Positions 1 through 5,095 of a DNA stretch of 5,095 bases are shown here, in pieces. The notes under the pieces were generated by a model. It had not been told where the DNA came from and made no database searches. It worked only from the letters and a program-made list of their open reading frames with translations. Source of the stretch: Candidatus Rifleibacteriota bacterium (GTDB lineage Bacteria; Riflebacteria; Ozemobacteria; Ozemobacterales; Ozemobacteraceae); assembly GCA_029560455.1 (NCBI GenBank), contig JAKQKW010000288.1, positions 1-5,095 of the forward strand, given 5' to 3'. The translations under genes were made by a program, and so were the position numbers. Position 1 is the stretch's first letter. The number at the start of each line of letters is the position of its first letter.

Positions 1-6
1 AATATG

Positions 7-15
7 TGCTATAAT
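7..15 (+). promoter_or_regulatory. Extended -10 promoter element for deoB
   Basis: TGC followed directly by TATAAT (10-15) is a perfect extended -10 sigma-70-type element. Any -35 box would lie before base 1 and cannot be seen. Transcription would start near position 22, giving a leader of about 70 nt before deoB. The surrounding sequence is AT-rich and holds further TATAAT-like hexamers (for example TATGAT at 15-20), so the exact element could differ. Called from the sequence match only. Confidence 0.5.
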
Positions 16-45
16 ATGATGTAATATTAAGGTCAATTTCGACCC

Positions 46-60
46 GCGGCTTTCTGCCGC
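46..60 (+). other. Small GC-rich hairpin in the deoB leader
   Basis: GCGGC (46-50) pairs with GCCGC (56-60) around a TTTCT loop. It is a short 5-bp stem in the presumed deoB 5' untranslated region, about 15 nt before the ribosome binding site. It has no T run after it, so it is not a terminator. It may only stabilise or space the leader, or be chance; no riboswitch fold is recognised. Confidence 0.25.
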
Positions 61-90
61 CAGAAATTAAAAATTAAGGAAAGAAACACA

Positions 91-1236
91 ATGCGAGCAA
101 TATGTATAGTATTAGACAGCGCCGGCATCGGCCCGATGCCGGATCAGCATGAATACGGCGATGTCGGTGCCGCCACCATTCCGAATCTGGCAAAGGCTGC
201 CGGCGGTCTGAATGTTCCGAACATGCAGGAGATGGGTCTTGGCAATATCGCTGAAATTACCGGGGTTCCGGCGGTTAAAGAACCGACTGGTTCCTATGGC
301 ATCATGCACGAACTTTCGCCCGGCAAAGACACCACCACCGGCCACTGGGAAATGATGGGCGCGAAACTTGACTTCGCCTTTCCAGTTTTTCCTGATGGTT
401 TTCCGAAAGAATTCATGCAGAAATACGAAAAGGCGATCGGGCGCGAAACTCTCGGCAACTACCCGGCTTCGGGCACCGAAATTATCGAGAAACTCGGCGA
501 CGAGCACGTAAAAACCGGCAAACCGATAGTTTACACCTCTGCCGACTCTGTATTTCAGATTGCCGCCCACGAAGACGTGATTCCCCTCGAAGAACTCTAT
601 CGCATCTGCCAGATCGCCAGAGACATGCTGCAGCCGCCTGATCTTGGCGCCGCCCGTGTCATCGCCCGCCCGTTCACAGGCAAGTCTGGCAGTTACACCC
701 GCACCGCCAACCGCCATGATTTCAGTCTGACTCCCGACGAAACCCTGCTCGATGTTCTCAAAGCAAAAGGCGTCACCACCTATGGCATCGGCAAAATCTA
801 CGACATTTTCGCCGGTCAGGGTGTTGAACCCCATGTAACCACGAAAAGCAACGATGATGGCATGACCAGAACTACCGAATCGATGGCAAAGTACAAAAGC
901 GGTCTGATCTTTACCAACCTCGTCGATACCGACATGAAATACGGCCACCGCCGCGATGTGGCCGGCTATAAAAAGGCCCTCGAAGATTTCGACGTCTGGC
1001 TCGGCGATTTCATCAAGCTGATGAACAAAGACGACCTGCTGCTGATTACCGCCGATCACGGCTGTGACCCGACCTACAAGGGCTCAGACCACACCCGCGA
1101 AGCCGTACCGCTTCTTGTCTACCAGCCCGGCCGCCCCGGCCGTAACCTTGGCACCCGCAAAGGCTTCTGGGATGTGGCCGCCACCATCGCTGCCCACCTC
1201 AAAGTCGGCTATAAAAATGGCACATCGGTCATCTGA
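91..1236 (+). CDS. deoB: Phosphopentomutase DeoB
   Basis: Phosphopentomutase interconverts (deoxy)ribose 1-phosphate and 5-phosphate in the cytoplasm, linking nucleoside breakdown and salvage to pentose metabolism. It is a Mn-dependent member of the alkaline phosphatase superfamily. The 381-aa product is close to the usual length (about 390-405). Visible landmarks: N-terminal metal Asp9 in VLDSAGIG; the catalytic Thr of the [10 protein letters not shown] block (Thr81, by offset from Thr85 of the Bacillus cereus enzyme); Asp152 in the TSADS block; the metal motif VDTDMKYGH (Asp281, His286); ADHG (Asp322, His323); and GSDHTRE (His334). The cap domain lies between roughly residues 95 and 215. 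The ATG has AAGGA at 76-80, 10 nt upstream. An extended -10 lies at 7-15 and a strong terminator follows at 1256-1295, so it may be transcribed alone or as the last gene of an operon. No other nucleoside-salvage gene (deoA, deoC, deoD, cdd) is in view. Confidence 0.97.
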   Translation: MRAICIVLDSAGIGPMPDQHEYGDVGAATIPNLAKAAGGLNVPNMQEMGLGNIAEITGVPAVKEPTGSYGIMHELSPGKDTTTGHWEMMGAKLDFAFPVFPDGFPKEFMQKYEKAIGRETLGNYPASGTEIIEKLGDEHVKTGKPIVYTSADSVFQIAAHEDVIPLEELYRICQIARDMLQPPDLGAARVIARPFTGKSGSYTRTANRHDFSLTPDETLLDVLKAKGVTTYGIGKIYDIFAGQGVEPHVTTKSNDDGMTRTTESMAKYKSGLIFTNLVDTDMKYGHRRDVAGYKKALEDFDVWLGDFIKLMNKDDLLLITADHGCDPTYKGSDHTREAVPLLVYQPGRPGRNLGTRKGFWDVAATIAAHLKVGYKNGTSVI

Positions 1237-1255
1237 TATTTCTTAACCACTACTC

Positions 1256-1295
1256 AAAACAGAAACCCGGCGATCACTCGCCGGGTTTCTGTTTT
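1256..1295. terminator. Bidirectional intrinsic terminator between convergent genes
   Basis: An 18-bp perfect inverted repeat (1256-1273 and 1278-1295) encloses the 4-nt loop TCAC. The GC-rich core CCCGGCGA/TCGCCGGG sits near the loop. The outer ends are AAAA on the left and TTTT on the right, so the RNA from either strand ends its stem in a U run. It lies 19 nt after the deoB stop and 26 nt before the stop-codon end of the minus-strand lipoprotein gene. It can therefore end both convergent transcripts and insulate them from each other. Confidence 0.9.
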
Positions 1296-1321
1296 AAAGG
1301 CTGTATTCTATCCCGTGTTAG

Positions 1322-2806
1322 TTACTGACCAGTTTTAAGCTTATCGTATTCAACACTCCAGTTCACAGAGAAATTGTATGTCGAACTTGTATTGGTGTCG
1401 CCGATTTCTTCAGGAATAGTAATGTTGGATTTGCTGACGCTGAAAGACTCGGTTCCATCGCTGACAGTAAAAGTATAAGGCAGAGTATAGCCCACAGCTA
1501 CATTCAAGAAATCAATATAAACCGAACCGACAGCCGAAATCTGGTAAGAATCGGTAGAGCCACTGTTGGCAGCTGTGCGTGGAGCAGATCCTGAATAAAT
1601 CGGGCCACCTTCATTTGGCAACATGACCGAAGCATCACGAACAGTATAATTGGCCTGCAGGTTTGTAACCGTGATTCTTAAATTCCTTTTTTTCAGATTG
1701 TCGAAAAGGCCGACGACAGTGCCATCCGTGCCGTAAACAAGCCTGTTCTCACCGCTCTTGCCATCGGGGTGTCTGAAGTTAAGATCAAGCCGGTATGTGC
1801 CACCAAGTCCGAGAGCAAAAGAATTGCCGTCAAATTTCACGATTTCATCGTCATAACCCTGAACCTGTATGCGAAGATCAAGTCCATTCGGATCTGCCAG
1901 ATAAAGACCCGGCAGGTCGATGACGTCCATGTTCTCGAAATTCTGTTTCTTCCACTGCTTGACAATCTGCGCCGGTTTCGCGGGTGTTGCAGGAATTTCG
2001 GCAAAGAAGTTGACAACTGCCTGTGAGCCGACAATATAGCTCGGAACATTGAGATAGCGCAGCGATAGCTGGTAGGTAACCGGTTCGAGCTCTACCTTGA
2101 TGTAAACATCGCTGGTACCATTGACGCTGATATCTTCTCTTGAGAGATAGGTCATTCTGGCACTGCCAGAGACACTTTCGCCAATTCTGATTGGAATTGT
2201 CGATCCCGGTTTGACATTTTCGATGCCCACACTTCTCAGCACGTCTGCGGTTGCAGTTGCATAGGCACCGTTGATGCTGCACCAGAAGTTCCCCTGAATC
2301 GGGCTTTTAGTCATGCCGTCGATCAGATCGATTCTAACGTTGATCGATGCCGGCAGCGGATTCGAAAACTTCTGCAGTGGCAGCATGCGCAGATCAACAA
2401 AGGCGCCGCTGCGGATACTTACAAATTCGATTTCTGCAGTGGTGCCGCCACCCTCTTCTTCGTCCGATTGGGCTTTCGGATAGATTTCGCTGGCATATCC
2501 CGGAGCAGAATACTCGAAAACAACATTGTCAGCCTGAACGCTTTCAAAAACAAACTTGCCATCAGCACCGGTAACGGCAGAAACAAAGTTGTTGCCCTGT
2601 ACCAGTTCAGAAGTGCCGACCGCTTCTTTGGAAATCATTCTGACTACTGCATTGACCACCGGAAGCGAAGGATTGTCCTTGTCGACAACCTGGCCGACAA
2701 TTGTGGCAGGCTTAACGCCCAGAGCGCCCTTTTCGCAACCCATCGTCAGTAAAATGCTGATGCCGGCTATTGCCAGAAACCAGCCACCCCAGAATCTCAG
2801 ATTCAT
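1322..2806 (-). CDS. Lipoprotein with carboxypeptidase-regulatory-like N-terminal domain (paralogue A)
   Basis: Predicted exported lipoprotein of 494 aa; function unknown. The start is placed at 2806 because GGAGG (complement of 2816-2820) lies 9 nt upstream and the product then opens with a typical short signal peptide: MNLR, a hydrophobic stretch (residues 5-22) and a lipobox ending Thr-Met-Gly-Cys24. In-frame ATGs at 2860 and 2848 would add a polar 14-18 residue extension and have no or weaker Shine-Dalgarno. After Cys24 comes EKGALG, then a beta-sandwich resembling the carboxypeptidase regulatory / transthyretin-like family (about 34-105: VGQVVD start, GADGKFVFESV turn, SAPGY end). An acidic-Gly loop (SDEEEGGG, 114-121) follows, then further beta-rich domains (about 150-240, 240-345, 370-494). 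The block at 240-257 (LEPVTYQ..RYLNVPSY) and the C-terminal GYT block (439-459) match the upstream gene, so the two are full-length paralogues. It is second in a two-gene operon, 50 nt after its neighbour. No catalytic motif was seen; a structural or binding role on the cell surface or in the periplasm is inference. Confidence 0.88.
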   Translation of the reverse strand: MNLRFWGGWFLAIAGISILLTMGCEKGALGVKPATIVGQVVDKDNPSLPVVNAVVRMISKEAVGTSELVQGNNFVSAVTGADGKFVFESVQADNVVFEYSAPGYASEIYPKAQSDEEEGGGTTAEIEFVSIRSGAFVDLRMLPLQKFSNPLPASINVRIDLIDGMTKSPIQGNFWCSINGAYATATADVLRSVGIENVKPGSTIPIRIGESVSGSARMTYLSREDISVNGTSDVYIKVELEPVTYQLSLRYLNVPSYIVGSQAVVNFFAEIPATPAKPAQIVKQWKKQNFENMDVIDLPGLYLADPNGLDLRIQVQGYDDEIVKFDGNSFALGLGGTYRLDLNFRHPDGKSGENRLVYGTDGTVVGLFDNLKKRNLRITVTNLQANYTVRDASVMLPNEGGPIYSGSAPRTAANSGSTDSYQISAVGSVYIDFLNVAVGYTLPYTFTVSDGTESFSVSKSNITIPEEIGDTNTSSTYNFSVNWSVEYDKLKTGQ

Positions 2807-2815
2807 AATATTAAA

Positions 2816-2820
2816 CCTCC
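2816..2820 (-). promoter_or_regulatory. Shine-Dalgarno that fixes the start of paralogue A
   Basis: GGAGG on the minus strand, 9 nt before the ATG at 2806-2804. It favours this start over the in-frame ATG at 2860, which overlaps the upstream stop as ATGA but has no purine-rich site before it. The ATG at 2848 has only GAGG, 6 nt upstream. Confidence 0.75.
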
Positions 2821-2856
2821 CGGCTGAATGAGAAGAGTTTCTTTGCATGTTTAACC

Positions 2857-4092
2857 TCATGGAATTGATACGATCTGGGCTTCGGCGCCGTCATCGTTGA
2901 TAAGTTTCGAAACAGTGCGCTTTGAATCGCCCTGTTCGACAATGTAACCGACAAAAGTGAAGGTGTAGCCTGTCGGCATATACTGAGTGCCCAGATCGAC
3001 AATTTCAGGCGTTCCGAGCGCAGTGCCGGTCGGGTTGGTAAGAATCGTTTCGGGCCAGCGAGTGCCGGTTTCTTCGCAGTAAGCGCCGACACGGTCATTG
3101 GTGCCGAGAGCGGCGTTGCTGTAAACGACTCTGACTTCGCGCATGATCGCCGAGAAATTGTTTTTCAGCGAGAATGTCTGATATATGGTTCCCTGGAAGT
3201 CGCCGTTCGGATATACCGAAATGGGTGAATTCATGCGATAACCCTTGATTTCGGCGTCAATGGTAACCGAAAGGCCTTTGGGAATACCGTTGAGCTCAAA
3301 CTGCTGTGCATCGAGAGTCGATGAAGCCATCGCGACAATGCGGCTGCCGGAACGGGCAAAAACAGTTGCCTGAGCCTTGTCAGCAAATACCCAGCCGGGC
3401 ACGTCGACCCAGCGACCCACGATTTTGTAGGTTTCAGGCTGCAATGATATGGTGCCGAGGTCTCTATCGGTAACCGCGTCGGTCAGAGGTATGGTTGCGG
3501 TTACATAACCCGCCACCGTGACCAGAACATTGAGGGGCCCGGTCGATGCTGGAATTCTGAAGCCGGTGGTAAATTCTGTCGGCAGGCGATTGCTGAATGA
3601 TTCCTTGCCGAAAAGAAACTGAGCATTACCGTATGTAATGATCGTACCATTGGTGGCGTCCTTGAGAGTGCCTCTGATAGTCACATACTGATTGACGAAG
3701 GTCTGGTCCATTCTGACCTGAGGAACCTGCCGGCTTTCATTGTTGACGACCACCACCTTGACCGCTGCCGAAGCAGTTGTGTCAATCGGTGAATAGCCGA
3801 CTTTGTCAAAGGTAAGAGTCCATTCATCGGCACGCATGCTCGAAAAATGAAAGTTACCATTCGAGTCGGAAGTGGTGTATTTGGTGGCCTTGTTGGCTTC
3901 AGTACCTGCCATCGCGGTAATGTTGACATTGGTTATGCCGGCAAGTGTCCGGCTGTCAACAACCGTTCCAGAAATACTCCCACCCTTGAGGCCAAGGGTC
4001 CCATTTTCGCACCCTACCAGGCTGCTCAGCAGCACCAGAAAAAGTGCCATCAGAATCCCGAAAGTCATCGGGTTCCGCCTTTCTCTACTCAT
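2857..4092 (-). CDS. Lipoprotein with carboxypeptidase-regulatory-like N-terminal domain (paralogue B)
   Basis: Predicted exported lipoprotein of 411 aa; function unknown. The start at 4092 has GGAGG (complement of 4100-4104) 7 nt upstream. The signal peptide has a basic n-region (SRERRNP), a hydrophobic core (residues 9-24) and a clean lipobox Leu-Val-Gly-Cys28. Right after Cys28 comes ENGTLGLKGG and a carboxypeptidase-regulatory / transthyretin-like beta-sandwich (about 38-105: ISGTVVDSRT start, TTSDSNGNFHFSSM turn, FDKVGYSP end). A second beta domain follows (about 136-205, IRGTLKD to VTVAGY), then a third carrying LQPETYK..RWVDVPGW (217-234) and a C-terminal domain (about 312-411) with GYTFTFVGY (375-383). 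The third and C-terminal blocks recur in paralogue A and mark tandem duplication followed by strong divergence. It is the first gene of the probable operon, facing a divergent control region shared with a third paralogue. Glu at +2 after Cys would allow outer-membrane sorting under the E. coli Lol rule, if that rule applies here. No enzyme motif was seen. Confidence 0.9.
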   Translation of the reverse strand: MSRERRNPMTFGILMALFLVLLSSLVGCENGTLGLKGGSISGTVVDSRTLAGITNVNITAMAGTEANKATKYTTSDSNGNFHFSSMRADEWTLTFDKVGYSPIDTTASAAVKVVVVNNESRQVPQVRMDQTFVNQYVTIRGTLKDATNGTIITYGNAQFLFGKESFSNRLPTEFTTGFRIPASTGPLNVLVTVAGYVTATIPLTDAVTDRDLGTISLQPETYKIVGRWVDVPGWVFADKAQATVFARSGSRIVAMASSTLDAQQFELNGIPKGLSVTIDAEIKGYRMNSPISVYPNGDFQGTIYQTFSLKNNFSAIMREVRVVYSNAALGTNDRVGAYCEETGTRWPETILTNPTGTALGTPEIVDLGTQYMPTGYTFTFVGYIVEQGDSKRTVSKLINDDGAEAQIVSIP

Positions 4093-4099
4093 AATTACG

Positions 4100-4104
4100 C
4101 CTCC
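4100..4104 (-). promoter_or_regulatory. Shine-Dalgarno of paralogue B
   Basis: GGAGG on the minus strand, 7 nt before the ATG at 4092-4090. It is a near-ideal site, like those of the two sister genes (9-nt spacing for paralogue A, 5-nt for paralogue C), and it supports the chosen start. Confidence 0.8.
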
Positions 4105-4281
4105 AGCAAAGTTCTTAAAAGAGTCGGCTTCACTACCTAATCGGCGTATCCGAACAAAAAATTAACCCTCCGGCAGAAAGAAGTTTTTTTCGCAGATAAC
4201 GGGCAACAAATAATCAGTGGAGCAGTCATCTGTCATATACGAGTCGCGGAATTCAAGCTCTGATATATTTCCTCTAGCCCG

Positions 4282-4296
4282 TGCTCAGGCTGAGCA
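4282..4296. promoter_or_regulatory. 15-bp inverted repeat, candidate operator
   Basis: TGCTCAG and CTGAGCA are perfect 7-bp inverted half-sites around one central G at 4289. The dyad lies inside the divergent intergenic region, 134 bp before the plus-strand start and 190 bp from the minus-strand start, where a dimeric regulator could act on both promoters. There is no following T run on either side, so it is not an intrinsic terminator. Regulatory use is inference from position and symmetry only. Confidence 0.35.
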
Positions 4297-4429
4297 AACG
4301 CGGAGAATGAAGAAAAAGCTTTCTCACCAGACCCTGAATAAGAAAATTTAAGAAAAAAAGTGTTCAGATTGTCATTGCAATTGTCGATAGACTTGCTGAG
4401 ATATTTTCTACACTTTTATGGAGGCAACG

Positions 4430-5095
4430 ATGGTGAAACATCAAACCACAGCAAAAGGGCGCTGGCTGCTGCTTTTCGTCCTGACGCTCGCCAGTATCAT
4501 TTTTACTGGTTGCGAAAAGGGCTCTCTTGGTATTCAGGGCGGAACTATCACAGGTTACGTCATTAACTCGGCCAATAACCAGCCGGTTTCTGAAGTACTG
4601 GTAAGAGGTGCCGGAACTACATCTACAGGCGCACACGAAAACAAGACTGTCTATACTGGTGGCGATGGTTCTTTCGTCATGAGTGATTTAAGCAAGGGCT
4701 CATGGAACCTTTTCGTAGAAAAGTATGGCTACTCACTTGCCACAGGCCAGAGTTCAGATACGGTAAACACTCCTGCGGCCAGCGTTAATGTAAATAACGG
4801 CGAAACCGTTACTGCTCCGGTAATCAAAATTTCTAAAACTTCTGATCTGGTCAAAGGCAGCCTCAAGGGCTACCCGATTGACGCAATCACCGGTCGCCCG
4901 CTGCGCAATTTCACCGTTACCCAGACCACGCCTTATTCTCAGAGAAGAACAAAAACCTTCGAAACTGCCGAAGACTTCAGAGATGTTGGCTGGAGCGGGC
5001 TTGAAGGCGGCGACCATCACTATACGATCAACTGCATAAACTATCAGGAATACTCAACCGCAGGAGCCAACGGAGCAGGGCCAGCCATTTCAATC
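4430..5095 (+). CDS. Lipoprotein with carboxypeptidase-regulatory-like N-terminal domain (paralogue C), 3' end outside the window
   Basis: An open frame of 222 codons runs from the ATG at 4430 to the window edge without a stop, so the gene is partial. GGAGG (4420-4424) lies 5 nt before this ATG. A second in-frame ATG at 4418 overlaps that site and would only add MEAT. The signal peptide has a basic n-region (VKHQTTAKGR), a hydrophobic core (12-25) and the lipobox Phe-Thr-Gly-Cys28. Directly after the Cys comes EKGSLGIQGG and a carboxypeptidase-regulatory / transthyretin-like beta-sandwich (about 38-104: ITGYVINS start, TGGDGSFVMSDL turn, EKYGYS end). A second beta domain starts near 141 (VKGSLKG) and matches the second domain of paralogue B in place and pattern. 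The 15 bases at 4508-4522 around the lipidation codon are identical to the coding strand of paralogue A (complement of 2726-2740). Function unknown; divergent from paralogues A and B and possibly co-regulated with them. Confidence 0.88.
   Translation, partial: MVKHQTTAKGRWLLLFVLTLASIIFTGCEKGSLGIQGGTITGYVINSANNQPVSEVLVRGAGTTSTGAHENKTVYTGGDGSFVMSDLSKGSWNLFVEKYGYSLATGQSSDTVNTPAASVNVNNGETVTAPVIKISKTSDLVKGSLKGYPIDAITGRPLRNFTVTQTTPYSQRRTKTFETAEDFRDVGWSGLEGGDHHYTINCINYQEYSTAGANGAGPAISI

Larger units (their letters stand above)
4093..4429. promoter_or_regulatory. Divergent intergenic control region of the lipoprotein genes
   Basis: These 337 bp separate two divergently transcribed paralogues and must hold both their promoters. 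What can be seen: a T run at 4184-4190; an AT-rich TATATT at 4264-4269; a 15-bp dyad at 4282-4296; an A-rich, UP-element-like stretch at about 4338-4360; and a pair of ATTGTC direct repeats (4368-4373, 4380-4385) around the palindrome ATTGCAAT. A weak plus-strand promoter could use TTGTCG (4381-4386) and TATTTT (4402-4407), but the spacer is only 15 bp. No consensus -35/-10 pair at 16-18 bp was found by eye on either strand, so these promoters may use another sigma factor or an activator. No credible protein-coding gene lies here. Confidence 0.5.

Noticed and set aside
112..1059. A 315-codon open frame on the minus strand, antisense to deoB
   Set aside because: It lies inside deoB, whose plus-strand frame carries every catalytic and metal motif. 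The antisense product shows no recognisable domain; long antisense frames are common in genes with this codon bias.
1878..2282. A 134-codon minus-strand frame within paralogue A
   Set aside because: Out of frame with the lipoprotein; its Cys/Arg/Gln-rich composition is typical of a shadow frame and it has no independent ribosome binding site that I could see.
2807..2860. N-terminal extension of paralogue A from the ATG at 2860 (overlapping the upstream stop as ATGA) or 2848
   Set aside because: The extension is polar, sits before a normal signal peptide, and the best Shine-Dalgarno points to 2806. Translational coupling from 2860 cannot be fully excluded.
4137..4171. Possible leader peptide on the minus strand: GGAGG (4171-4167), then TTG at 4157 and six codons to TAG
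   Set aside because: The start would be a rare TTG and the peptide is only six residues with no regulatory codon run and no attenuator-like hairpin after it. Probably chance in a purine-rich leader.
4093..4429. tRNA, riboswitch or CRISPR-like repeat in the divergent intergenic region
   Set aside because: No cloverleaf, no regularly spaced repeats and no known aptamer core could be recognised; only short repeats and one dyad are present.
4360..4566. A 68-codon plus-strand frame covering the start of paralogue C
   Set aside because: It is in a different frame from the 222-codon lipoprotein frame starting at 4430, which has the ribosome binding site, signal peptide and homology.
1237..5095. 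Mobile element origin of the lipoprotein cluster
   Set aside because: No transposase, integrase, terminal inverted repeats or target-site duplication is visible; local gene duplication explains the layout.

Overview
The window is about 5.1 kb of bacterial DNA of moderate GC. It carries one recognisable housekeeping gene next to a cluster of three paralogous, poorly characterised lipoproteins. Nothing here fixes the phylum. N-terminal signal peptides with lipoboxes, strong GGAGG ribosome binding sites and a factor-independent terminator show a bacterium that makes lipoproteins. A large lipoprotein paralogue family with Glu directly after the lipid-bearing Cys fits a diderm, probably from a little-studied lineage, but that is inference.

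Layout. 1-90: leader of deoB, with an extended -10 promoter element at the very edge of the window. 91-1236 (+): phosphopentomutase DeoB, complete, with all catalytic and metal ligands visible. 1256-1295: an 18-bp perfect stem with a 4-nt loop, flanked by A and T runs, which can terminate transcription from both sides. It lies between deoB and the convergent lipoprotein genes. 1322-2806 (-) and 2857-4092 (-): two tandem lipoprotein genes, 50 nt apart and probably one operon (the 4092 gene first). 4093-4429: a 337-bp divergent control region with a 15-bp dyad. 4430-5095 (+): the 5' part of a third lipoprotein gene, which runs off the window.

How the genes relate. The three lipoproteins share an ungapped block at the lipidation site (Cys-Glu-Lys/Asn-Gly-x-Leu-Gly), followed at once by a carboxypeptidase-regulatory-like (transthyretin-type) beta-sandwich. 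The two complete ones also match in a middle Arg-aromatic-x-Asp/Asn-Val-Pro block and in a C-terminal Gly-Tyr-Thr block, so they are paralogues along their length. They look like surface or periplasmic beta-sandwich proteins without a visible enzyme active site; their role is unknown. deoB shows no functional link to them and is separated by the terminator.

The best candidate for something undescribed is this lipoprotein family: its conserved post-cysteine signature, and its divergent arrangement around a dyad.
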